A stretch of DNA of 8,909 nucleotides from Ignavibacteriales bacterium. GTDB taxonomy: Bacteria > Bacteroidota > Ignavibacteria > Ignavibacteriales > Melioribacteraceae. The notes under the pieces were generated by a model, which was not told the DNA's origin, ran no database searches, and was given only the letters and a program-made list of their open reading frames with translations. The translations under genes were made by a program, and so were the position numbers. Every line of letters starts with the position of its first letter. The stretch's first letter is position 1. Positions 1-7,222 of the stretch are shown in pieces. The stretch is from NCBI GenBank assembly GCA_020059785.1, contig JAGVBL010000142.1, positions 1-8,909 of the forward strand, given 5' to 3'.

Positions 1-1284
1 AGCTGTAAGTCCTATTGCTAAAAAGTAAAACCAGATTAAATGTGCATCCGAATAGTAAGCTGCTTTTTCAACTTCTGTTAATCCTACGGGTAATGTTTTG
101 GGGTCCGGGCAATATCTGTCAAGTAAAAATCCCGACATAATGAATCCGGAAAGTGCGGAGAAGAAGGAATGCAAATGACTGAATCCCAGATATACTCCTT
201 CTTCACCTTTAGGAGCTTGAAAAGAAAAATATTCTAAGAACCGGGGGGATATAAAACACTCAGCCAATCCTTGAATTCCAATCCCAATTATCATCATTAC
301 AGTCAATGGATGAAGCGAGAACCATCCAAGTATAGATACAGAATTTCCTGTTATACTTTCTAATGTCTGACTTCCAGCCATTGCAAGGGCAGAAAAAGGC
401 ATTAATAACATTCCAACCAGCATTGATGTTACTGCTTTTTTATTTTTCATTAATTGAGTAATTAATACAACAAAGAGCACAACCACCAAGGGATTAACAT
501 TTGCAAGCCACTCAGGGCGTGCTTCTTTACCAAGTAAACGTATTACATATTTCGGCATTGTTGCATAAAGTTGATGTTGAATAATCCAGAATCCGGTTAC
601 AATAAGAATTAAAATTATTAATCGCGGTGTTGAAAAGATTTTTTTTAGTGATGTTAAAACATCATTAATGGTTTTACTTTTATGTCCGGCATCCACCTGC
701 TTAAAGAAAAAGATTGCAAATAGTAATGCCAGAAAAGACATACCGGAAGAAAAAAAGTTTACGTATTCCAGACCGAGTCCTTGGCGGATAAACGGTACAA
801 ATGTTTTACCGCTGAATGAACCGATATTAACGACCCAGTAAAAAAGTGCATAACCTCTTGCGCGGTTATCCTCGTTTGTTGTTTTTGCAACTGTACCTGT
901 AATAAGCGGCTTAATAAATGAACCGCCAACCATTGCAATAAAAAGGAATATTATCACCAGCAATTTTGAATGCCAAACGCCAAGTAAAAAATATCCTATC
1001 GTTAATAACGAGAAGGCAACTATCAATCCATTCTTAAATCCGATCTTATCGCTTATTGCACCGACAAATGGCGGGAGGAAATAGAGACCCGCAAAAAATA
1101 TTCCCGCAACTATTCCGGTCTCCTTATCGTTAAAACCCACAATATCAGTAAGGTAAAGAGTAAGAACAATAAAAAATCCATAGTAAGCAGCTCGTTCACA
1201 TAATTCCATTAAATTGGCAAGCCAGAAATCTTTAGGAAATTTCCATGATTGTTTTTTCTCTGTAGCAGTTTCAATAGAAGTCAT
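1..1284 (-). CDS. POT/PTR2-like proton-coupled MFS transporter (C-terminus cut by window edge)
   Basis: The frame is open without a stop from the ATG at 1284 down to base 1, giving 428 codons; the stop lies outside the window. It encodes a very hydrophobic multi-pass inner-membrane protein. Three signatures of the POT (PTR2) family of proton-driven di/tripeptide transporters are visible. ELCERAAYYG (residues 27-36) matches ExxERFxYYG in the first helix. GGSFIKPL (120-127) carries the conserved Lys-Pro of helix 4. FYWVVNIGSF (148-157) matches the second POT signature. The general MFS motif A (GAISDKIGFK, 75-84) lies between helices 2 and 3. POT proteins are usually about 450-500 residues, so most of the protein is present. 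The N-terminal 20 residues are polar and cytosolic. It is transcribed divergently from the IMPDH/GMPR gene. Peptide transport is inferred from the family; another substrate is possible. The start is the first ATG in frame and has only a weak CGGAA-type ribosome site. Confidence 0.9.
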   Translation of the reverse strand, partial: MTSIETATEKKQSWKFPKDFWLANLMELCERAAYYGFFIVLTLYLTDIVGFNDKETGIVAGIFFAGLYFLPPFVGAISDKIGFKNGLIVAFSLLTIGYFLLGVWHSKLLVIIFLFIAMVGGSFIKPLITGTVAKTTNEDNRARGYALFYWVVNIGSFSGKTFVPFIRQGLGLEYVNFFSSGMSFLALLFAIFFFKQVDAGHKSKTINDVLTSLKKIFSTPRLIILILIVTGFWIIQHQLYATMPKYVIRLLGKEARPEWLANVNPLVVVLFVVLITQLMKNKKAVTSMLVGMLLMPFSALAMAGSQTLESITGNSVSILGWFSLHPLTVMMIIGIGIQGLAECFISPRFLEYFSFQAPKGEEGVYLGFSHLHSFFSALSGFIMSGFLLDRYCPDPKTLPVGLTEVEKAAYYSDAHLIWFYFLAIGLTA

Positions 1285-1314
1285 AAGAGTTCCGTTTGTT
1301 ATAAAAAGTTGGCG

Positions 1315-1323
1315 CAAATTATA
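1315..1323 (-). promoter_or_regulatory. Possible -7 element for the divergent transporter gene
   Basis: Read on the minus strand this is TATAATTTG, close to the Bacteroidota -7 consensus TAnnTTTG but with one extra base between TA and TTTG. It lies about 30 bases before the transporter ATG, a spacing like that of the better promoters in the window. No properly spaced TTTG -33 element was found, so this is a weak call. Confidence 0.25.
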
Positions 1324-1362
1324 AAAATTACTTTATACAAAAAACATTATTGATATTTTTTG

Positions 1363-1370
1363 TATGTTTG
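1363..1370 (+). promoter_or_regulatory. Bacteroidota-type -7 element for the IMPDH/GMPR gene
   Basis: TATGTTTG matches the -7 consensus TAnnTTTG. It would start transcription near 1376-1378 and leave a leader of roughly 45 bases before the ATG at 1422. The expected -33 TTTG is absent at 19-20 bases upstream, where the sequence is a run of A. Confidence 0.4.
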
Positions 1371-1421
1371 CACCGTTTCGGTTTAATCAAGTTGTTTGTT
1401 TAATTTTAATAGAGGACGAAA

Positions 1422-2438
1422 ATGAAAATCTATTCAAAGAAAGATTTGAATAATTATTCACTATCACTTACTTACGATGATATTAGTTTAATCCCGCTTG
1501 AAATTTCTCAGGTTAAAACTAGAAATGAAGTTAATACAAAGTCTTTCTTTATTGGCGAGGAACTTACTGTCCCGGTAATCTCCAGCCCAATGGATACTGT
1601 AACCGGACTTGAAATGGCAAAAGAATTAACAAACCTGGGTTGTATCGGTATCCTGAATAGATTCAATTCATCTTTAAATGATCTGGTAACCAATGGAAAA
1701 AACCTGGAAGGAATAAAAGCTGTATCAATTAGTTTAACGGCGGAAGAGAGTCTAATAGATCAGCTGGCAGAAAAAAATATGATTATATGTATTGATACAG
1801 CAAATGCAAATAATGCCTATGTATTAAAAAAATGTGAAGAACTTAAAAGTAAATATAAAGTAAAAGTAATTATTGGTAACGTTGCTCACGGTTCCACATT
1901 AAAACAACTTGTTGATGCCGGTGCAGATGCTGTTAGAATTGGAATTGGCGGCGGAAGCGTTTGTACTACGTCCGTTCAAACAGGAATTGGAATAGGTCAG
2001 GTGTCATCTCTTCTTAATGTATATTTTACAAAACTCGAAAATAAACTAGATATAGCATTGATTGCCGATGGCGGAATTAAAAGTCCCGGTGACGTTGCAA
2101 AAGCATTAGCGTGTGGAGCAGATGTAGTAATGCTTGGAAGAATGCTTGCAGGAACAAAAGAAACACCTGGTGAAGTAATTAAATATAACGACCAGCTCTG
2201 GAAAAAATACCGCGGCTCTGCTTCTTTTGGCGTTAAAATGAAAAATGAATTTATTGAAGGTGAAGAAACTCTGGTCCCTTATAAAGGTGCAGTTAAAAAT
2301 GTAATAAATGGAATTTCGGACGGGCTTAGAAGTGCCATGAGTTATTTGAATTGTAATTCATTAAGCGATTTACAGAATATTAATAGCTTCGCTGTATTAA
2401 GCACCAGCTCTTATCTGGAACGACTACCAAGAAAATAA
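1422..2438 (+). CDS. IMP dehydrogenase/GMP reductase family protein, CBS-less
   Basis: This 338-residue TIM-barrel enzyme acts in purine nucleotide interconversion in the cytosol. Family marks seen are LTYDDISLIP (16-25), VISSPMDTVT (52-61), the catalytic-cysteine loop with Cys181 in GIGGGSVCTTS (174-184), the phosphate-binding IADGGIKSPGDV (214-225), GADVVMLGRMLAGT (232-245) and YRGSAS (263-268). At 338 residues it has no inserted CBS pair, which is the size of GMP reductase or of CBS-less IMPDH paralogues. The C-terminal part (VPYKGAVKN...GLRSAMSYL) fits both subfamilies. Two loop residues differ from the usual GPGSxCTTR: Gly177 replaces Pro and Ser184 replaces Arg. The Arg-Tyr flap dyad of true IMPDH is not evident. 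Whether it makes XMP from IMP or IMP from GMP cannot be settled, so no symbol is given. The ATG at 1422 has a good GAGGA ribosome site 6-7 bases upstream. The gene appears monocistronic. Confidence 0.88.
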   Translation: MKIYSKKDLNNYSLSLTYDDISLIPLEISQVKTRNEVNTKSFFIGEELTVPVISSPMDTVTGLEMAKELTNLGCIGILNRFNSSLNDLVTNGKNLEGIKAVSISLTAEESLIDQLAEKNMIICIDTANANNAYVLKKCEELKSKYKVKVIIGNVAHGSTLKQLVDAGADAVRIGIGGGSVCTTSVQTGIGIGQVSSLLNVYFTKLENKLDIALIADGGIKSPGDVAKALACGADVVMLGRMLAGTKETPGEVIKYNDQLWKKYRGSASFGVKMKNEFIEGEETLVPYKGAVKNVINGISDGLRSAMSYLNCNSLSDLQNINSFAVLSTSSYLERLPRK

Positions 2439-2487
2439 TTTAGAGGAAAATACTCTACTTCCTCCCATAATTATCAATAGTCCGGCA

Positions 2488-2519
2488 TTTGAAAACCGTG
2501 GTGCATATCTCTATATTTG
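2488..2519 (+). promoter_or_regulatory. Bacteroidota-type promoter for the M16 peptidase-nuoGHI block
   Basis: The -33 element TTTG (2488-2491) and the -7 element TATATTTG (2512-2519) are separated by 20 bases, an exact match to the Bacteroidota sigma-ABfr consensus (TTTG, 19-20 bases, TAnnTTTG). Transcription would start near 2525, about 30 bases before the TTG start codon at 2557. It is the only strong promoter seen upstream of the four genes. Confidence 0.75.
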
Positions 2520-2556
2520 TCCCACATTTTTAAGATAAATTGTAAAGAAATCCTCT

Positions 2557-3825
2557 TTGAATAATATAAAAATCACACAACTGCCCAGCGGTATAAAAGT
2601 AATATCCGAAAAGATAACACAAGTTAAATCATTTTCACTTGGCTTCTGGTTTAATGTCGGTTCTCGGAATGAAAATGAAACTAATAACGGAATAAGTCAT
2701 TTTCTTGAACATATGTTTTTTAAAGGGACTAAAAAGAGATCCGCAAAAAAAATCGCTGAAGATATTGAATCATTAGGCGGTTATCTGAATGCATTCACTT
2801 CCAAAGAACATACTTGCTTTTATGGAAGAGGCCTTGCACAGCACATAGAACAGACTTTTGAAGTATTAGCAGATATGATTCAATATTCGGTTTTTAATCC
2901 CGTAGAAATTGAAAAAGAATCGAGAGTGGTAATTGATGAATTATATGATATTGAAGATTCTCCGGACGAATTAATATTCGACAAATTTGAAAGCAATGTT
3001 TTTGCCGGGAACACACTTGGAATGCCGATAATCGGTACTGAAAAAAATTTGCGTTCCTTTACTCAAAAGGATTTGAAAGGATTTGTAAAAGATCATTATA
3101 CATTCAAAAATTTTTATATTGTTGCATCAGGTAATGTAAGCCATAATAAATTACTTAAACTTGCCGAAAAATATATTACCAAAGAAATGATCTCTACATA
3201 TGAAGATAAAAGAGAATTGAAGTTACTTCCTGCATCTGATCTTTTTGTTGAAAAGGAGACTCAACAAGTTCACTACATAATCGGACGCCCGACTTATGGT
3301 ACAAGAGATAAAAAAAGAATTGCGGTTAATATATTATCCCAAATATTGGGTGAAGGAAGCAGTTCAAGATTGTTTCAAAAAATCCGCGAAGAAAATGGAA
3401 TAGCATACCAGATCAATTCTTTTTTAAACTCTTTTTATGATATTTCTACCTTCGGTGTCTATCTTTCTACCAACGAAAATTCAGTTTATAAAGCGCAAAG
3501 TCTTATATTTGAAGAGATAGAAAAAATAAAAAGTAAAAAAGTAAGCGAAAAAGAACTTGACCGTGCGAAAGAGTATTTGATTGGGAATATGCTTCTTAGT
3601 CTAGAAAGTACTACTAATAGAATGCTTAGAATCGCTCAGTCGATGATCTATTTTAATAAGGTTAAGTCTGTAGAGGAGACTATAAAAAAAATTCATTCGG
3701 TAACTTCACAGGAAATTAGAGAAATATCCAACGAGATTTTTGATACATCAGAAAAATTTCCTCATGGTACTCTCACAAGAGTAATTTTATCACCAAAGAA
3801 TTTATTGCTTCAACTTGTAGCGTAA
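2557..3825 (+). CDS. M16 family zinc metallopeptidase (processing-peptidase-like)
   Basis: This 422-residue insulinase/pitrilysin-family peptidase has the usual single-chain bacterial size (about 410-430 residues), with an N-terminal catalytic half and a C-terminal inactive half. The inverted zinc motif HFLEH is intact (His48, Glu51, His52), and the third zinc ligand is Glu128 in VIDELYDIEDSPDE, about 76 residues downstream as expected. The C-terminal half has the family signature around GEGSSSRLFQKIREENGIAY. There is no signal peptide, so it is probably cytosolic. The family cuts peptides or presequences and includes mitochondrial processing peptidase. The start must be TTG at 2557: an in-frame stop sits at 2536-2538, no ATG or GTG lies between, and the first in-frame ATG (Met53, 2713) falls after the zinc motif. 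The ribosome site is weak. The stop is 14 bases before nuoG, so the two are almost surely co-transcribed. Its substrate is unknown. Confidence 0.92.
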   Translation: MNNIKITQLPSGIKVISEKITQVKSFSLGFWFNVGSRNENETNNGISHFLEHMFFKGTKKRSAKKIAEDIESLGGYLNAFTSKEHTCFYGRGLAQHIEQTFEVLADMIQYSVFNPVEIEKESRVVIDELYDIEDSPDELIFDKFESNVFAGNTLGMPIIGTEKNLRSFTQKDLKGFVKDHYTFKNFYIVASGNVSHNKLLKLAEKYITKEMISTYEDKRELKLLPASDLFVEKETQQVHYIIGRPTYGTRDKKRIAVNILSQILGEGSSSRLFQKIREENGIAYQINSFLNSFYDISTFGVYLSTNENSVYKAQSLIFEEIEKIKSKKVSEKELDRAKEYLIGNMLLSLESTTNRMLRIAQSMIYFNKVKSVEETIKKIHSVTSQEIREISNEIFDTSEKFPHGTLTRVILSPKNLLLQLVA

Positions 3826-3839
3826 AAAAGGGAAGAGAA

Positions 3840-5513
3840 ATGCCATACTTAACTATTGATGATAAACAAGTAGAATTCAAACAAGGTCAAACAATAATTG
3901 AAGCAGCAGTAACTGCAGATATTGATATACCACATTTCTGCTGGCATCCAAAACTTTCCATTTCCGGAAATTGCCGTGTTTGTCTTGTAGAAGTTGAAAA
4001 GATGCCTAAACTTGTTATAGCATGTTCAACGCTTGCTGCAGAAGGAATGATTGTTCATTCTAAATCTCAAAAAACCCTTGAAGCACGAAATGCTGTAATG
4101 GAATTTATCTTAATAAATCATCCTCTCGATTGTCCAATTTGCGATGAAGCCGGTGAATGTAAATTACAGGACTATGCTTATTCCCATGGTAAAGGTGAAA
4201 GCCGGTTCGAAGAGATAAAAGTTAGGAAAGACAAACGCGTTCAACTTGGCCCATTCATTAAATTCGACGGTGACAGGTGTATTTCATGTTCAAGATGTAT
4301 CAGGTTCTCCGATGAAATTGCCGGAGCCAATCAACTTACATTTGTTAAACGCGGCGATCGCGTTACTATTACTACTTTCCCGGGTGAATCGTTCGATAAC
4401 CCTTATGCACTGAATACTACAGATATCTGTCCTGTTGGTGCGCTTACTAATCAAGATTTTAGATTTAAATCCCGTGTCTGGGAAATGTCATCAACAAAAT
4501 CAATTTGTGTGGGATGCTCGCGTGGATGTAATACAGAAATCTGGGTCCGTAATAACGAGATTCTAAGATTAACACCAAGACTTAATGAAGATGTTAATAG
4601 TTTCTGGATGTGCGATAATGGAAGATTGAACACTTTCAAATTTGTAAACGCAAACAGCAGAGTTGATGGAAATTACATTAAAGAAAATGACGAATTGAAA
4701 AAAGTTGATTGGTTATACGCTATTTCAAAGACAGCTGATTATTTAAAGAAATACAAAGGGAACGAAATTGCGTTCATCGGTTCTCCGTTTGCTACTTGTG
4801 AAGATAATTTTACTATGGTTAAGTTAGCAAAAGCATTGGGCGTAAGTAATATTGATTTTGCTGAGCATAATATTCAGGGTGATCAGGATGATATATTAAT
4901 AAGAGAAGATAAAACTCCAAATTCACTTGGAGCAAAATTAGTCGGAGTAAAACCTGCTCAAAACGGAATGAACCTTGAAGGTATTCTCCGTTCTATTAAA
5001 GAAGGAAATATTAAAGCTCTCTATGTTATGGAAGATGATGTAGCTTCTATAAGTAATGAATGGGAAGAAGCTTTAGGAAAACTTAATCTACTAATAGTGC
5101 ATTCTTCTAATTTCAATAAGACTGCCAAGCTTGCAAATATTGTTTTCTCTTCATCCACTTTTGCAGAAAAAAATGGTACATTTGTCAATTTTCAGGGAAG
5201 AGTACAGAGAATTAGACCTGCAGTTTCAACAATTGAGATGGATAGAGCCCTGGATAGAATGAATATGAGTCGGTGGGATAAATTCGGAACTCAATTCGAC
5301 AGATGGATGCAAGGACATAAATATGATGCAAAGCCAGGATGGAAAATTTTTTCCCTTATTTCTTCACAATTGAATTTTAAGATGAGATATGAAATGGCAG
5401 AAGATGTTTTTGCAGATATTGCAAAGAGTATTGAAGCATTCAGCTCGTTAGATTATGACGTAATTGGTGAAATTGGTTCTCAAATAGAAATTAAAAAGAC
5501 TGTTGCTGTTTAA
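3840..5513 (+). CDS. nuoG: NADH-quinone oxidoreductase subunit G (NuoG), short form
   Basis: This is the iron-sulfur subunit of the complex I peripheral arm, passing electrons from the NADH module toward NuoI. The N-terminal ferredoxin fold has 2Fe-2S ligands Cys34, Cys45, Cys48 and Cys62 (cluster N1b). His94 with Cys98, Cys101 and Cys107 is the N5 site. Cys147, Cys150, Cys153 and Cys197 form N4. Cys223, Cys226, Cys230 and Cys258 fit the CxxCxxxCx27C motif of N7, a cluster present only in some bacteria. The rest is a molybdopterin-oxidoreductase-like domain without sign of cofactor binding, including ATFAEKNGTFVNFQGRVQ-like conserved sequence near 440-460. At 557 residues it is far shorter than E. 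coli NuoG (about 900) or the Thermus protein (about 780), yet it ends with an ordinary stop followed at once by nuoH, so it looks naturally shortened rather than broken. The ATG follows a GGGAAG ribosome site. It lies 14 bases from both neighbours. Confidence 0.95.
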   Translation: MPYLTIDDKQVEFKQGQTIIEAAVTADIDIPHFCWHPKLSISGNCRVCLVEVEKMPKLVIACSTLAAEGMIVHSKSQKTLEARNAVMEFILINHPLDCPICDEAGECKLQDYAYSHGKGESRFEEIKVRKDKRVQLGPFIKFDGDRCISCSRCIRFSDEIAGANQLTFVKRGDRVTITTFPGESFDNPYALNTTDICPVGALTNQDFRFKSRVWEMSSTKSICVGCSRGCNTEIWVRNNEILRLTPRLNEDVNSFWMCDNGRLNTFKFVNANSRVDGNYIKENDELKKVDWLYAISKTADYLKKYKGNEIAFIGSPFATCEDNFTMVKLAKALGVSNIDFAEHNIQGDQDDILIREDKTPNSLGAKLVGVKPAQNGMNLEGILRSIKEGNIKALYVMEDDVASISNEWEEALGKLNLLIVHSSNFNKTAKLANIVFSSSTFAEKNGTFVNFQGRVQRIRPAVSTIEMDRALDRMNMSRWDKFGTQFDRWMQGHKYDAKPGWKIFSLISSQLNFKMRYEMAEDVFADIAKSIEAFSSLDYDVIGEIGSQIEIKKTVAV

Positions 5514-5527
5514 TTGGAGATAATCAA

Positions 5528-6559
5528 ATGAGTATTTGGGAAATTTTAATAATCACACTAATTAAAATTCTTGTTATCGTTGCAATTATGTTTTTAACAG
5601 TTGCTTACCTGGTTTATTTTGAAAGGAAGGTAAGTGCCTGGGTTCAAAACAGACTTGGGCCCAATCGTGTTGGATATAGAGGATTACTACAACCGTTTGC
5701 CGATGTTTTTAAATTATTGGTAAAAGAAGATATTGTTCCTGATGCAGCTAATAAACCGCTTCATACACTCGCACCATTCATAGCCTTGTTTGTTGCATTT
5801 GCTACATATGCTGTTATTCCATTTGGCCCGTCAGTAAATATTTTTGGTTACGATATTAAATTAGTTGTTGCTGATGTAAATATTGGGATCCTTTATGTAC
5901 TTGCACTAACATCCCTCGGTGTGTATGGAATTACTTTTGCCGGATGGTCTTCGGGTAGCAAATACTCTTTATTAGGAGGAGTTAGATCTTCGGCACAGAT
6001 GATTTCTTATGAAGTATCGATGGGATTTTCAATTGCAGGTGTACTTTTACTTGCAGAGTCGCTACGTCCTATCGATATAGTAAATGCTCAATACGGGTGG
6101 ATGTGGAATATAGTACTTCAACCAATAGGATTCATAACATTTGTAGTCTCTGCATTCGCAGAAACAAACCGTTTACCGTTTGATTTACCTGAAGCAGAAC
6201 CTGAACTGGTTGGCGGTTATCATACTGAATATTCATCCTTTAAGTTTGCCGGTTTCTTCCTTGCTGAATATGCCAATATGATTATTGCAAGCTGCATGAT
6301 AGTAACATTATATCTTGGTGGTTGGCAAATACCTTATATAGATAAAGTTGGTCTTAGCGAAACTCTTACCGTTATTTTGCAAGTCGGAGCATTTATTTTT
6401 AAAACTATTTTTATGTTATTTATGTTTTTATGGGTAAGATGGTCTATCCCAAGATTTAGATACGATCAACTAATGAATATTGGTTGGAAGGTTATGTTCC
6501 CTTTATCACTTTTAAACATTGTATGGGTTGCAGTTTTAATAATGATTTTTAACTTGTAA
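5528..6559 (+). CDS. nuoH: NADH-quinone oxidoreductase subunit H (NuoH)
   Basis: This is the membrane subunit of complex I that joins the peripheral and membrane arms and forms much of the quinone chamber (ND1 homologue). At 343 residues with about eight hydrophobic helices it has normal length. Family hallmarks are FERKVSAWVQNRLGPNRVG (31-49), LLQPFADVFKLLVKED (53-68), the acidic quinone-site loop AETNRLPFDLPEAEPELVGG (211-230) with GYHTEYSSFKF just after it, and LWVRWSIPRFRYDQLM (301-316). The conserved charged residues of the loops are all in place, so it should be functional. The ATG at 5528 has GGAGA at 5516-5520 as ribosome site, 14 bases after the nuoG stop. It sits in the conserved G-H-I order. 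Confidence 0.97.
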   Translation: MSIWEILIITLIKILVIVAIMFLTVAYLVYFERKVSAWVQNRLGPNRVGYRGLLQPFADVFKLLVKEDIVPDAANKPLHTLAPFIALFVAFATYAVIPFGPSVNIFGYDIKLVVADVNIGILYVLALTSLGVYGITFAGWSSGSKYSLLGGVRSSAQMISYEVSMGFSIAGVLLLAESLRPIDIVNAQYGWMWNIVLQPIGFITFVVSAFAETNRLPFDLPEAEPELVGGYHTEYSSFKFAGFFLAEYANMIIASCMIVTLYLGGWQIPYIDKVGLSETLTVILQVGAFIFKTIFMLFMFLWVRWSIPRFRYDQLMNIGWKVMFPLSLLNIVWVAVLIMIFNL

Positions 6560-6598
6560 GAATTATTCAATAATAGAAATAAATTTTTAAGGCAGTTT

Positions 6599-7093
6599 AT
6601 GGCAGAGAAAAAAAGAAAAAAAGATTTAAATTTTTTTGAAAGGATTTATGTTGTAGAAATAGTTAAAGGGATGATTCTTACATTTAAGAACATGCTTCGT
6701 CCTAAAGTAACAATGGAATATCCAGAAGTAAAGTTTGACCCACCTGCATCGTATAGAGGAAGACCTGTACTTGTTCAGGAAAATAATGGCGTGGAAAGAT
6801 GTGTTGCTTGTGGATTATGTTCACGTGTTTGTCCTGCCCTTGCTATTGAAGTTCAAGCAGCTGAAACTGAATTAGAAAAAGAACGATATCCTCAAAAATT
6901 TGAAATTAATATGCTGCGTTGTATCTTCTGCGGTTTTTGCGAAGAAGTTTGTCCTGAAGAAGCAATTGTTATGAGTAAAGATTATGAACTAGTTTTCACA
7001 AACCGTGATGATGCAATTTACGGGAAAGACAAATTGCTAATCCCCGTCGATAAATTAAAAGACAGACTTGAATTCTTGCGAAATTTCAAATAG
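6599..7093 (+). CDS. nuoI: NADH-quinone oxidoreductase subunit I (NuoI), 2x[4Fe-4S]
   Basis: This is the ferredoxin-like subunit of complex I (TYKY/ND homologue) holding clusters N6a and N6b, the relay between NuoG and the terminal N2 cluster. It has two 4Fe-4S motifs: CVACGLCSRVCP (Cys68, 71, 74, 78) and CIFCGFCEEVCP (Cys108, 111, 114, 118). The last Cys of each motif ligates the opposite cluster, as in the family. The basic, amphipathic N-terminus (residues 1-40) fits the membrane-apposed helix of NuoI. The length of 164 residues is normal. The gap from nuoH is 39 bases, with AAGG shortly before the ATG as a weak ribosome site. A terminator follows 26 bases after the stop, so nuoJ-N are not co-transcribed here. 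Confidence 0.96.
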   Translation: MAEKKRKKDLNFFERIYVVEIVKGMILTFKNMLRPKVTMEYPEVKFDPPASYRGRPVLVQENNGVERCVACGLCSRVCPALAIEVQAAETELEKERYPQKFEINMLRCIFCGFCEEVCPEEAIVMSKDYELVFTNRDDAIYGKDKLLIPVDKLKDRLEFLRNFK

Positions 7094-7118
7094 GATAATA
7101 AATAAAAAAGATAATTTG

Positions 7119-7144
7119 CCCTCTCAACCGATAGGGTTTTTTTT
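7119..7144 (+). terminator. Rho-independent terminator after nuoI
   Basis: CCCTCTC-AACC-GATAGGG folds into a stem of seven positions with one internal C-T mismatch and a four-base AACC loop. A run of eight T follows (7137-7144). It lies 26 bases beyond the nuoI stop and before comM, closing the peptidase-nuoGHI transcript. Confidence 0.8.
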
Positions 7145-7167
7145 GTTTACAATAGCAAATACTAAAG

Positions 7168-7198
7168 TTTCGTTCTAATATTTTTTTTATTAGATTTC
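7168..7198 (+). promoter_or_regulatory. Possible promoter for comM
   Basis: TTTC (7168-7171), 19 bases, then TAGATTTC (7191-7198) resembles TTTG-N19-TAnnTTTG, with the final G replaced by C in both elements. It lies after the terminator and about 24 bases before the comM ATG, where a promoter is needed. The match is imperfect. Confidence 0.3.
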
Positions 7199-7222
7199 AA
7201 TTCAAATTGATGATGAACTGAA

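Noticed and set aside
1508..1693. Short minus-strand open frame inside the IMPDH/GMPR gene
   Set aside because: It is antisense to conserved coding sequence and has no domain, promoter or ribosome site of its own. The same holds for 4451-4639 in nuoG and 8515-8703 in comM.
1422..2438. Calling this gene guaB (classical IMP dehydrogenase)
   Set aside because: It lacks the CBS pair and the Arg-Tyr flap and has altered loop residues, so a specific symbol would overstate what the sequence shows.
2443..2464. Hairpin GAGGAA/TTCCTC after the IMPDH/GMPR gene as a terminator
   Set aside because: The six-base stem has a ten-base loop and no T run behind it, so it does not qualify as a rho-independent terminator.
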